From Lunularia cruciata (taxonomy: Eukaryota > Streptophyta > Marchantiopsida > Lunulariales > Lunulariaceae): a stretch of DNA of 64,000 nucleotides. The translations under genes and the position numbers were made by a program. The stretch covers positions 19,101,001 to 19,165,000 of the forward strand of contig OX419755.1 in the NCBI GenBank assembly GCA_948567375.1, in the 5' to 3' direction. This document shows, piece after piece, positions 22,426-34,600 of this stretch; positions within the stretch are counted from its first letter, which is position 1, and each line of letters begins with the position of its first letter. Under the pieces are notes generated by a model that was not told where the DNA came from, did no database searches, and saw nothing but the letters and a program-made list of their open reading frames with translations.

Positions 22426-25400
22426 TCAGAGGTCTAGGAGCAATCGTCGCGGATCTTCGACAATATCTTTGATGGCACGGAGGAAAAGCACTGCCTCTCT
22501 TCCATCAATTAGACGGTGATCATATGTAAGAGCAACGTACATCATAGGCCTTGCCACAATCTCCTTGCCCACCACTACAGGTCGTTTCTGAATAGAGTGC
22601 ATCCCCAAGATTGCCGACTGAATCAACCCAATAAAAGTCACGGTTAGACTAAGCCAGGTGATGTATCTAAGATGCTAAACGTGCAGTACCATCAAAAGAG
22701 AGATGGAAACGACATATTCAACTGGGAGGAGGGTACGCACCTGAGGAGGATTGATAATGGGAGTACTGATGAGACTCCCGTACACCCCACCATTCGATAT
22801 AGTGAACGTACCACCAGCCATATCATCAATCGAGATTGTTCCAGAGTTCGCTTTCTTCCCAAGAGTGTTAATTGTTTTCTCTATCTCTGCAAAATTCATC
22901 CTATCTGCACCACGAATAACTGGTACAACAAGCCCCTGTAGGGAAAAGTCCAAAAGGAGAAAAAAAGATTACTTCCAAGAGCCATATAAAGCGTTCGAGA
23001 GAAACACATTATATCATCAAATCCATCCAAAACTAAAAAGAAGAGTTCGCCATTCTTCAGGTCGCGAAATGTGCTTGTACTGTTTTCGGACATTATTCAG
23101 AAGGAAACTTCATTTGCTCAAAACTCGTTGGTCCATCAGCGGGCATCGTACCTTCTCGGTGCCTACTGCAATGCTGATATCAACGTAATCTCGGTAAATA
23201 ATATCATCTCCATCAATAACTGCGTTCACAGCGGGTAGCTGATGTAGAGCGCTCACCGCGGCCTGTACGTGAATGAAGTGTTCAAGCTTGTTTAGAGAAC
23301 AAAATACAAATTAGAAGATGACTGATATATTCTTAATCTTTGGACGCTGCACCTCCAATGTTCGATGCTTGAGTAGGCGTGTGAACAAATAAGTTACGTC
23401 CATCTCAACCTAGGGATAACAACGACACAAATGGCATTTTGTCTTACAAGCGACACTGTTCCATTTAGACCAGACCGGAACCCAAAGTATGTGTTCACTG
23501 AATTACATGGATGGCACTCGTCCTTAGTAGTCACGTCACAAGCAGTAAAAGTCATCAACAATATTCAACGTTACCTTCACAAATCCAGACATAAATCCAA
23601 GCTTCACGCCATGCTTTTCCAGGAACGAATCTTTGTACGTTGTGCGAAGCTCCATCAAGTTTGTCCTGAAGTAAAGGTTACATTCTAATGCGTGAGTTAC
23701 ATTACAAAGGTTACATTCTAATGCGTGAATTTTTAAGAGACAAGTACACATCTCTCCAATCCAAGACACGAGAACACATGAAGCTTCATCTAGATAAGAA
23801 GCTCCATACATTAGAGCTCAAGAAGGAGCTGACGATGACTATAGCACGAGAAGAATGAGACATGGTAGAATAAACAACCGAGCTCCAAAACAGGAAGTAA
23901 TTACAGTATAATTAGAATGAATGAGCACAAAAGTGCGCATAATATAACCTTGATTGGTACCTTAACAAGGAAAACCTAAACCAAAGGGCTTGCGAGTACG
24001 TACATGTCAATCTCATTGAAAGTCGTGAGCAGAGCAAACGTATTCTGCGAGTCTTTCAGCCGAGTGGCGACACGTTTTCTTAAGCGTGTCATTGGGACCT
24101 GCCAAATGTAAAGTTGCACTTGTAAAACTTCTGGCAGGCTCAAATATAGGCCACGGACAAATGAACAAACTACCCAATAGCCCGCAAGATCGGAATGTCG
24201 GCACAAGCAAATATTCACATGTCTTTATGTTGATGAGCTCGTAGGTCAGATAACTAATTCTTCTCCGTTGATAGGATGTAGAGCTTTGATATAAGGACTC
24301 TGACTCTGAGCACAATGGAGGATAGAGTAGACAATTGGGGGCATTCTTATTTCATGGTCGGAGGTGAAATTCTTGGATTCATGAAAGACAAACTTCTGGG
24401 AAAGCATTTACCAAGGATGTTTTCATTCGTGATAAAACCAAGCCGAACAGATTAGGAGACTTAACATGTAAAATCCCGTAGACCACAAAGTGGCAGAAAA
24501 TAAACAGTCAACTGCCTGTCCTCATTGCACGCAACTGTAAGCCATACATGACTTATCCACTAACTACATGAGCTAGAGGAAATAGGCTATGGGAAAACAA
24601 AACAAGTAGCTCTTGTACTTAATTCTGCATGGCAGTTCTGGGGATGCCAGGTGATCTTGGTTTCCTCTGAGACTCGCAAGAGAACTGGTAAGGGAACAAG
24701 TAGAAAGAGAAGAGGGGAACTCATCAAGCGAGACAAATACGGAACCGGAGACCTCTAAATACAACGAGAGCGCAACCCAAGAGAGCTCAAAAACTGCCCG
24801 GAACAAATTTATACGCGTAAAAGACAGGCCCTAACCTTGAAGTTGGATACAAGAGGACAAGTAAGACTGAAAAATAGAGTCTATAAAGGAGAAACGTAAA
24901 TGGGCAAGGTCTTCACGACGAAGCAGGGGTACAAAAAGAGAAGAGCACGATGCCAAAACCAGGTTGATCTTCTAACGAGAGAGAAATCTTAATCCGAAGT
25001 AACACTTACCCTCCGTTCCCCACCCTTAGGAGGAAGCTGAGGCTCTGATGTACCCGCGCTAGAGGCCCTTGGGGGTGGAGGTGGTGCTGGAGTGGCTGCT
25101 TTCAGGGCTGGAGGCGGGGTTGGAGGAGGAGTAGCCTTTGCTGCTGCAGGTGGAGGAGGTGGTGGTGGTGGAGAGGATTCTTCTTTCTTGGGTGCAGGTT
25201 TTGCCGAAGAGACACCTTCTTTAACTATAGCAACTTTTGTTCCTGGGGTCACGGTGTCCCCTACTTTTGCTACAATCTGTCAACAGCAATAGAACACATA
25301 TTTAGATACTTGGCAGCATCAGGGGTCACTGCGGTGCAAACATGAATGGATAAAGTTTGAACCAAGTCCACATTCTGCACTTCACACACCAAGAAGAGTT

Positions 25401-27352
25401 CAAGCAAAATTTCTACTCGAACTTATTGGAATGGGAGGAACAAACCTGTTCAACTGTGCCACTGAAAGGACTTCGGACATCGATTGTAACCTGTAGTACG
25501 TAGAGCAGATGTCAATATCACTGACATATGAACAATTGAATTAACTACGAGCAAGAGAATGCTCATGAAATGCTTCACCGAATTCAGACCTTATCTGTCT
25601 CAATCTGTGCGATTACTTCGTCCATCTCGACCGAATCGCCAGCCGCTGAGAGGAAGCTCCATCGGGACCGAATGAGTCAATTTACAAACAGAATAGAACA
25701 TCTTACATAGACGAGCCGTACGCTATTCATGAGACTGCTGGCAGGCTACATTGGCATCTTACTACAACGACAAGAGTATAAAAGAATATAAACACAACAT
25801 AGTCCAGCATGATCCAAGAAGACAAGTCAAAAACGCGCTCACCTTTCAAAATGGCTGCGAGATTCCCATCGGGAACAGAGTCTCCCATGAAGGGAACCAC
25901 CACTTCTCCTGGACCTGTCAATGAATCCAGGTTATTCAGGACTCTTAAATTGCGCCAAAAACTGCTAGTGCCAAATCATACGTGAAAAGAAAGAGAATCG
26001 AGCATGACGTAACGTGCAGTTGTTCGCCACCTTACTAGCAAGGAGGACGGGACTAGCAAGGGCAACTACACGAACATGCTGTATGCAACGACCTAGAGGA
26101 AACTGTGATAGAATGCATAGTAATTACTACCAAATTTAACCTGGATCGCACTGTAAACGTGTTTCTTGCTGCATCAGCTTACCTTCCACCTCGACGAAAT
26201 GAGCCTGGAAAATTGGTGTAATTTGTAAAGAGTAGAAAATATCGTTAAAGGGGATTGACAAGATTCTCAGATACTTTCCAAGCAGTCAAGGCCAAGAGGA
26301 AGATAGTACCTGCATCTGATGCAAAGCCTCTGGATCCCTCCCATATTGGTCGACTGCTAGGAAAGCGGATACTTCTGCAGAGTGCATATGTGGTCCAAAG
26401 GTCAACAAGAAACAGTTCGCTTCGCCTACTCTATTGCAAAATCAGTTGTGTGCCGTGAGGTCAGTCATCACTATCGCAATTGGACAGACACCTCACTTTT
26501 CAGACAACACGACACATGCTGCAAGCACTCTCGCCTACAAGAAATTTTTTGCTTTGATACTTCACAAGACATTCCACAAAATAAAATAACCTCGCAACAG
26601 ACTGCTTCAGGAGAAAGGGGATTGAAACGTGAAGAGAATAGCACGGCAACAACAACAACAACCCTAACACCGTCGAAAAGCGCGAGAATGGGGTATAAAA
26701 CCACAATAGTTTCCATCGTCAAACATGCAGCTCACCTTAGCTCGGTTCGGGAATGGCTTCCATCTGTGGAAGAACAAGACATGAGAATGAGATCGTCATG
26801 CTCTACGGGCAAAGTCAGAACATCTAAGTTGAATCCGGTCTAAAAATGGACTAAAATGTACAATATCTCACCTGCTATGGAGACATGGTGGCGCACCCCT
26901 GACTGTACGCCCTTAAGTAGACCAGGCTACGCAGAGCAGACGAAAGCCAAACTTGATTCAGTAATTAATTGCCAGGTCAACTGACGCATTCATCTAAGAA
27001 TCATCATCCACGGAGGAGCCCCAAGTCCAGTAAATAAGATCTAGAATTGAACTACGTACGACTTTGCGGCCATATTCCTTTCGCTCTATATTATCGATCC
27101 AGGCAAGTCAAAGCGGCAACTCAGTTGGAATGAGCGGGTTGAAGTCTAAAAGAAACGAACAATCTAGACTTGAGAGGTTTTTACCAGGTCCCAATCATGT
27201 AAACAAACCCAATAACACGAAACCAGATCCCACAAGCTACCAGCAATAAGATCAAAAACTAACAAGGAGCATACCTGAAGAATGCGGGAGCGAGATGAAC
27301 GGGAGGCACGGATCGCCGAAGTGCGCACTAAGCGCAGAAAAGCGCGCTCCAT
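22426..27352 (-). CDS. DLST: Dihydrolipoamide succinyltransferase, E2 of 2-oxoglutarate dehydrogenase
   Basis: E2 transfers the succinyl group from lipoyl-lysine to CoA in the mitochondrial TCA cycle. Fourteen exons with GT-AG introns: 27352-27275, 26902-26872, 26763-26736, 26374-26310, 26204-26183, 25914-25843, 25645-25590, 25490-25446, 25276-25010, 24098-24004, 23665-23575, 23262-23152, 22935-22741, 22617-22426 (about 448 residues). The first exons give an Arg/Ser-rich transit peptide ([20 protein letters not shown]). The lipoyl domain has [13 protein letters not shown] and the lipoyl Lys in IETDKVTIDV. A Pro/Ala linker follows. Core: [40 protein letters not shown] and catalytic His in [11 protein letters not shown]. 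As in plant DLST, the peripheral-subunit-binding domain appears to be missing. My model is off by one base between exons 4 and 5, so the transit-peptide exons are tentative; exons 6-14 keep frame. Confidence 0.92.
24335..24428 (+). pseudogene. 18S rRNA fragment in a DLST intron
   Basis: About 94 bases match the conserved central part of nuclear 18S rRNA, around GAGGTGAAATTCTTGGATT, ATGAAAGAC, AAAGCATTT and CCAAGGATGTTTTCATT, with scattered substitutions. It lies in the intron between DLST exons 9 and 10, antisense to the gene. It is far too short to be functional rDNA. The match is from memory of the highly conserved sequence, but the run is long enough to be convincing. Confidence 0.85.
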
Positions 27353-29344
27353 CAGCACGCTTTGCTTACGCACATGAAGCAATCATAAAAAAATTCCTCC
27401 TCTCGGTCGCGCACAAACCACACCTTCACACTCCTGATCAGTGCGCAAAGATCTGATGTATAGCAAGGTTCACGGTTCGATCTCGAATCACTAACACTAC
27501 CAATCCGGAAACAGAAAGCCTTCGTCCCTTCCCTCCCCCTCCTCTCCTGTCTGCTCCTTTCCTTCCTTCCCTTTCCTTCTCTTACTTCTCCACTTTGGTC
27601 CTTCCTTCCTCCTCTTGCTCCTCGTTTCTCCGCTGGTAGTCCAGAAGAACACCCTAAAGAATAGCCTGTCTCTCACACGACAGGAGGTTGCCCTCTTGAC
27701 CTTTGATCACCAGGTCTGGATGACCACACTCACGCCAACTGGACCCAAAGTCCACGTGGCTTGGCCACCAAAAGGTGGACTTCGACTATATCAGCGTCAC
27801 CTAAATTGTTTTTGTCTGCATATATAATAGTGATTTTGATGTCGAAACCTTCTGTCCCACAGGCTACCTTGAGCATTTCTGTTGGAACGCGAGTGTCTTC
27901 ACCATTGGCGAAATAGATGTTCTATTGATTAGTCTGGACAATTGCAACCTTTCGCAGGTGCATATTAAGAAACTATGTTTCTCTTGAACAATAGAAGTTA
28001 GCTCTTTTACCACTATGTACATCTTGAAGTAGACAGATCTAGACTAAATATGTGTATGCATTTTACTTCTCATGCAGCCAATGAGACAAAACGAAGACCT
28101 TCATCAAAGTCGTATGCAATACTCGCGGCTATTCTTGAATGACTAGACTTCTTTTAGTGACGACATCAATGAGGTTTATTCGGCAGATGCCATGAGACTA
28201 CGGTATTGGGAAATCTGTACTGTTCTGTATTTGAAAAGATGTGAACTCTAGAATCAGTATCCGTTCAACCTAAACAATCTGACATACAGTAGAGTATGGC
28301 GCAGGGTGAAAACACTATCGTAGATTCTCTTGCATGCTATACATTGCGTCCTCGTTTGGACACCTCTTACTGAAGTATGGAGTTCCTTCACAGTCAGGAT
28401 AACAACTTAGACCAAATGGTGCGTAGACTCTCTTAATTAAATTCGATACTGCCAGTTTATCAGATACCTGGACTTTGATCAACGTTAATCAGGGGTTTGA
28501 TTAGTGGTTTCTTGGTAGGACTCGACTATACTGCACCGGCATGTGCCCCGCAGCTTCCCAACCTTTTCCTCTCACTAGTAGTCGGATGGATTAGTTGAAT
28601 GCACAGAATCAAAATTCCAGAATGTCGACAAACAACTAGTTAAAAATTTTCCTATTTTTTGTTAACAAATTCCAAATTCCTGAACAATTCCAAGTTAAAC
28701 CTCCCTCCAAAATATCAATTATTATTTTCGTTAATTCATAGATTTGCTTACTTATGTTCACTCTAGTTCTTGGACTTTCCCGTAGACCCCATCTTCCTTT
28801 TGTATTATAGAGTACGAGTAAAGGTTCAAGTCGGTCCGAACGTTTCTCCCTTTCCTTTAGTAAATAGATTTATTAATTTCATCATATATAGTAGAAAAAA
28901 TATGTTATGGGACTATAGTGTATACACTAGTGGGTTTTAGAAATAGATTTGACGGATGTTTAAGGAATTCTTAACAAACTTCATAATGTATTTTAGTGAA
29001 CTTTGTAACCAAACTAGAGTGTAATAACTGAACGCTCTGTAAATTCAGTTATGGGATATTTTATCCAAATTGCATTCATTTATAAAACTCAAGCCTGATG
29101 TTTTGGATGTTTAGGAATGCCGTAACTAAATAAATGATTGTCAGACAAAGTGAAGTATTCTCTCAAGAGGATGGACACTTGGTTAGATGAGTCTAAATTA
29201 TTTATGATTTGGTTTGCATATTCAAGATCCAAATGCCCCACCTCAACAATTCAAAATTCTAAACTCAAATTCACCACCCTCCGAGCAAATGTGCAAGTTG
29301 TCAGACAACTAAGGGTTTTGTAGTTTTGCATTGGTGTGGGAAAT
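27353..29344. other. DLST upstream region and non-coding DNA
   Basis: A pyrimidine-rich tract at about 27510-27610 (purine-rich on the DLST strand) may belong to the DLST 5' leader or promoter. No TATA box stands out. The rest, AT-rich from about 28630, shows no gene. Confidence 0.4.
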
Positions 29345-30703
29345 GATCAGCGCCACCGTGCGGCAACCAAGAAATTGATTAGGGGTCGAGGAATTTTGAC
29401 GTCGGGAGTGCAACAATTTTTTGCAATGGGAGATCAAGTACCTTGTTTTAGTGCAAGAAACTCACTTTTTGATATCGATCCATGACCTATAGAATCATCT
29501 TTGGATTTGCAACCTCAACAACCATTAGGGAAATTTGGAGACCTGTTGAGAATGGCTTCATTTGCACCGGTCAAAACAAAGGAGGATGAACAATTTCGGA
29601 GCCAAATACTGGATTATTTGGAGGACCCCAAGCATTTTGCATAAATTCATGGTGGGAATTGCAAAAAGCCCATTCAGAAATCTACCTCATTTAGTTTCAT
29701 GGGAACATTTTTGATTAGGGAGAGACAAGTATTTCCTACTTCTATGACAAGTGATAGGGTTTACAATAAATGGTTGGGGTACATGAAATAATACAAAGAA
29801 ACTCGAGAGCTTAAGAACAAGTCTATTGGAGAAGGAATATGGCAAGGAGTGGAGAACTATAGAAGATAAATTCAATAGAATGTGCACGCATTTTGCAAGA
29901 ATGGAAGCCATGTTTGGGACCAGAGCAAGCATAAGTCCACCTGCAATGGTCAGTTTAGGAGATTTTAATCCCACTTCAAGCGAGATTTGGAGCAAGGAGG
30001 AGGTCCATGAAGGTGCACAAGAGTGCTTGCAATTCCCATCTCCTCCAGAGATGTTGCTCCTTGACTCGGGCTCCCAATTGGTTGCAAACACCCAAGGGGT
30101 GGAAAGTATACCAAGTGGCATGGACAATGGAATCCTATCACCCGGAGATGAGGCTCCATTTGTTCCACCAATCACAGACTCACCTTTCATTACACCACCG
30201 CCTGTAACTTCTACAAGGGATGGACCCGAGGGTGCTTTCATTGACCAAGAACAGGAACGTGACCTAAAGAGGAGGAAAGGTAGAATATCAGCAAGTTAGG
30301 TACATAGGTTGTCACCTAGTATGTCATTATCTCATGATTTAGCAAAATTATGATGTTGAAGGCATATACTATACAATCCAAGGAGAGGTTATGACTAGCT
30401 GAACTAGAAGCCACCAACATGAGGAAAAGAGAGAAAACAATGAAGAGAATGGAAGCAGAGCGGGTTAGATTAGAGACCAAGAAGATGGAAATTGAAATTG
30501 AGAAAAACTTCAGCGTAGATAGAAGGAAAGCTAGGGCAGACAAACACAAATTTAAGGAGAAGAATTTAGAATCAAAGCGCACTCATGAAATCAAAATGAG
30601 TCTCATACAAGCAAGAAAAACTCCCAAGGAGATAAGTAACTATTTCAAAGTGCTCACTCAAGTTCAACGTCCATCCTACTCTATTGATAGTGATAGCAAA
30701 TAG
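29345..30703 (+). pseudogene. Decayed SANT/Myb-like accessory protein of a DNA transposon
   Basis: Pieces in changing frames read GVQQFFAMGDQ, DPKHFA-IHGGNC, YNKWLGYMK-YKETRELKNK and, from 29826, GKEWRTIEDKFNRMCTHFARM. A highly charged coiled-coil follows at 30419-30703 (MRKREKTMKRMEAERVRLE...). The mix of a trihelix/SANT-like block with a KYKETRELK stretch and a basic coiled coil recalls the second protein of PIF/Harbinger transposons, which helps bring the transposase to DNA. A transposase of that group lies on the other strand at 36560-37680. Stops at several points show it is dead. Assignment is by general resemblance only. Confidence 0.45.
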
Positions 30704-30719
30704 TATACCAACATGTAAC

Positions 30720-31396
30720 CTTTATTATGATTATAATAAAGATGAGTTATGGAAACTTGATAAATGTTGCTAGTCCCTAGTTGTTACCTCCCATGTTTTT
30801 TCCTCCCATGTTTTTTCTTAGCTGCACCTAGTCTGCCCAAGATGCCACAAGTTGTCGCTTAGTGCTGCCCATAACTCTTTTCTGCCACCGCTTGTCCCTG
30901 CTCATCTTCGCTCAATACCACACTTTGTTAAATTAAGGCTAGAGCTGCTCATCAATGCTCATTGGTGCTCGATTGCGCTTGTAGGCACTTGTAAATGGTG
31001 GTAAGCACTTGTAGGCACTCACTTTAAATGGGCGGCGCTCATCTTGGCTTGTTGGCGCTCGTCACCGCACATAGATGCTTGTTGGCGTTGAATGACGCCC
31101 ATATTGGGTTAAGTGTGGTGACTCGTGATGTGGGTGGCGCACATAGGTGCCAAGATTGTGCACATAGGTGCCAAGTGATGTCTCGTTTGATGCACAAGGC
31201 ACAATTGATTATATAGTACATGAAAATATGAGAGTTGAATACAATTATGGGAATTTCACAAGTGTAAACTAAAATATATGAGTATAAAAGATAAATGTAT
31301 ACATGGGGATAAATGAACAAAAGATGTATATAAATGGGGTGCCAATAAAACCTAAAACCTGTGACTATGGCAGAGGAGGGGGTGAAGAAGAAGAGG
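30720..31396. other. Non-coding region with degenerate short repeats
   Basis: From about 30820 to 31200 short words such as GGCGCTCAT, GTTGGCG, GGCACTTGTA and CACATAGGTGCCAAG recur with a skewed G/T/C composition. A similar style of sequence is seen at 34650-35020. No gene recognised. Confidence 0.4.
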
Positions 31397-31401
31397 GAGA
31401 T

Positions 31402-32139
31402 TGTAATACTCCGAGGACAAGAGAAGAGAGAAAACACAGATTGCACACTCCAACAATCGATGCCCTAAGGGAGCACCTTCTCTTTATTATATAGACAATG
31501 AGGATCTCCTCCAAGGAAGCTCCACCATAGGATTAGGGACACAGATAGGTGACATGTCAGCAAGCTCCACCCTTGGATTACTTACTTGGATGGGTGACAT
31601 GTCTAGTCTAGGTCCTATCTGGTTGGTCAAACAAGCTTTGACCGGAGGGAATCTTTTAGGGAATCTTCCTATAGGAATCTCAGAATCATGTGAGTAAGGT
31701 ACCGTTGGAAAGCTCTTGACAAGACAAAGCAGGGAGGAGGGAAGGCAAGCCTTTCCTTTGTTGGGGGGCATATGCACATTTTCGAGGCTTAATTCATCCA
31801 TTTAGGCCTCCGAAACTGGCTTCAAAGATTTCAGGCATATTTCAATTCCTACTCTATTAGTAAAAGTCCCCTTTTGGTGATACCTCTTTCTAATCTGTTT
31901 AGTCCATCATGTGTAACATCCTTCTAGATGTTACCAAACCAATTCTCACCTTTAAATCATATGTCTAGCTATTGGTTCTAAGGTTCTTCAAGTCTATTTC
32001 AGTTTCTGCTCTATTAGTAGAAGTACTCTTTTGGTGATACTTCTATCTTATCTATTTTTACCATCATGTATAAAATCATTCTAGATGTTACCAAACCAAA
32101 TTTCACATCTAGATCATATGGCTAGCTCTTGGTATTACA
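31402..32139 (-). mobile_element. Solo LTR (738 bp) with target-site duplication
   Basis: Starts TGTAATACTCC and ends GGTATTACA, and is flanked by GAGAT at 31397-31401 and 32140-32144. It is the reverse complement of the solo LTR at 48077-48814, with equal length and moderate divergence. A TATA-like TATTATATAG near 31486-31495 lies close to the end, as expected for the promoter in minus orientation. The internal part has been lost, presumably by LTR-LTR recombination. Confidence 0.9.
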
Positions 32140-32149
32140 GAGATGCACC

Positions 32150-34600
32150 ATGGTGTCTAAGTGCTACTATTGTGTCCTCAAGTCTACGACAGTATACATG
32201 ATGTTGAATCCTAAATGGACTCAATGACCACCATAGGGGCCACTCGCTCTCATCCAAGTCTTGGTGCTCAATACTGCTAGCAAGAAGAGAATATGGGTCA
32301 CTACTATAAGAACTCAGTCTACTTGATGTCCACTAATCTTCTGCCCAACTAAAAGCAAGCCTATCGTCATGGACAAATCTGTCCAAAGCACTCATCAAAG
32401 GGTCAAATGACTAAGTGTATGATGCTCTCTGTACCCTATAAGGACAAAAGTGGGTAGAATAGATAGCATCATGTGGATGGTTTCTATAATAAGAGAGTGC
32501 ATAACTATCTATGATCAAAGATCACAAAGAGGTAAACCTAATGAAGTAAGATGCTCATATGATCTAACTCTAAGTCCTCCAAACTCAGAATCTTGTTGGA
32601 TATCTATAGAACAAAAATAGGCCATGAGGCAAGACCCGGTGTGAACTCCCTCTGGGAGTTTGGACCACTGCCACATGCTCCATAGCAACCACTCCAATCC
32701 ATCTAGAGTAAGATCTATCCACAAGATAACCTCAAAGCGTAGCAAATTGAACTAGATGGAATGGCTAACACCAAGACAGCTACCCATGCTATAGGCCCGG
32801 CTTGTGTGTGAGGGCACCAACCATGCCTAGTTGTCTTGCTCTCCCATGCACAAAAACTAATAGCACCACAAATCCATAATGATGCCAAACAAGTAACATC
32901 CACAATAATAATCTTCTTTCATAAGAAGCATGGGAAGAGGATGCGTGGAATATACTCTCTTGATAGATGAATCTTCTCTCTCAACTCAGTCTGAGTGCCC
33001 TTAGTCTCCACACTATGAGGTAACACATGGGTGGCATTAGTTTGGGTATGTATCTCATGACAAGTATGGGTCTCGCGAGCAATAGTACTTAGTCTCCGTC
33101 CAAGATAAGCCACATGAGCCCTCATCTGAGCTAAACTACTCTCACTCTCCTCTACCTGAACATGTGCACTTTTGCACCTCTCTATAGCATATGCTAACTC
33201 TTGTGCTTGATTCTGTAATTGGACCCTATAACCTCCCGCCATGGTAGCAGCACCTAGTATGTCCAAGTCCAAGTCAACTAATCTTGCTCTCTCTCCATCT
33301 CAAAAGTAAGCAAGGTCTGATGCCTCTCTTCCTTTGCATCAAGTAAATCCTCTCGCTCACAAAGGAGTCTCTCTTGCTCTAGCAATAATCTCTCTCTCTC
33401 TCTACTCTCTAATCTACTCTCATGCTCAAGCATTAATCTCTCTCTCCTCTACACTTTCCAATCTACTCTCGTGCTCAAGCACTAATCTCTCTCTCTACAC
33501 TCTCCAATCTACTCTTATGCTCTATGAGATTTTTCTCTCTACATTCAGCCACTCAAAAACAATCATCTAAAATATGACTAATGTCAATTGAACAAGAAGG
33601 AGGTGAAGGTACTTTGAAATGCATGGGGTCACCAACCCACTCCACAGACAAAGAAAGTGGTGAAGGGGAAGAAGAGGGAAATGAGCTATCTCAACAAAGG
33701 GTAAGGGTTGTGTCTCAACACAAATCTGTTGAACACCTATTCACAAGTGGTACATTTAGTTATCAATCAAGTAAAAATTCATATTAGAATTTCAGAAATA
33801 CACCAAGTTCACAAGTTAATTAATTAAAGCTTTTTAAATCAGCTCATTTATTAAATCTGCTAATGGTATATACAAAAGAACTTTGTACATTTTCCAACAT
33901 ATAAATAAATATATATATGACAAAACTCAAACCTAATCAATCACTGACCATCCTCATCCTCCCCATCATCAGTAGTCTTGTCCTCATCCAAGCTATTTGC
34001 ATCCTCATGATCATCATCATGCTCTCTCTTGTGTATAATCTCCTCCTCTCCATCACTCAAGTACATCACATCGTCCTTTGGAATGAAACCTCTCTCCACA
34101 AAGAGATGAGTGAGTATCTACCCAAGGAAGGTGACCTTGAACCTGCACCCCTTAGGACTACTCAATTGGCTTTGCAAACTCCCCACCTCTATAATGATAG
34201 CTCTAAATGCTAACTCTCTCCAATCATAATCTTCCACACCAAATTTCCTGAACTTGGTCTTGGTGTTGAGTACCAAATGCCCATGTACAATCTTGGGCCT
34301 AATAGTGGGTGCAACAAGCACCCATTAACTAGAAGAAAGCTCTAAATGCAAGATACACACATTGCTTTGCAAGATATCTTTTTGCAACCATGTTCCTTTG
34401 TGGAAACCAGTCTGAAACAGCTATGTAAGGAATTGTCCTCCGTCTTGGTATTCTCCTCCTTGGCATGGCAAGTGCATCTCTAACTATATCTATGGTCAAT
34501 TGAAATTATCTCCCTCTTACCAAACCTATGCAAGAGACCTTGTCCCATGAACTCACAAACTCCTTACATGGAAGGACCTACAAAACCCACCAAGAAAATT
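32150..34600 (-). pseudogene. Decayed coding region of unknown function
   Basis: On the minus strand, coherent but interrupted protein sequence runs from about 34560 to 32150. Readable blocks include LAMPRRRIPRRRTIPYIAVSDWFPQR (cited only in part), VLNTKTKFRKFGVEDYDW, an acidic stretch (HDDDHEDANSLDEDKTTDD) and a coiled coil repeated at 33389-33535. Then come ATMAGGYRVQLQNQAQELAY and WLLWSMWQWSKLPEG. Frames change several times and stops are present. I do not recognise the family. It could be part of the neighbouring transposon, a gag-like protein, or a captured host gene. Confidence 0.4.
33389..33535. repeat. CT-rich tandem repeat, about three units of 50-60 bp
   Basis: Units contain CTCTCTC, CCAATCTACTCTC and TGCTCAAGCA in order. 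On the minus strand they code for a repeated coiled-coil block (LEHESRLESVEERE). Confidence 0.75.

Noticed and set aside
24335-24428. Functional rRNA or antisense small nucleolar RNA
   Set aside because: The strand that matches is the rRNA sense strand, the piece is only about 94 bases, and no C/D or H/ACA boxes were seen.
25092-25292. Plus-strand Gly-rich open frame
   Set aside because: It is the antisense shadow of the Pro/Ala linker exon of the DLST gene.
26204-26310. Frameshift mutation in DLST
   Set aside because: The one-base discrepancy lies in the unconserved transit-peptide exons, where my splice choices are least certain. All conserved exons join in frame, so a wrong junction is more likely than a broken gene.
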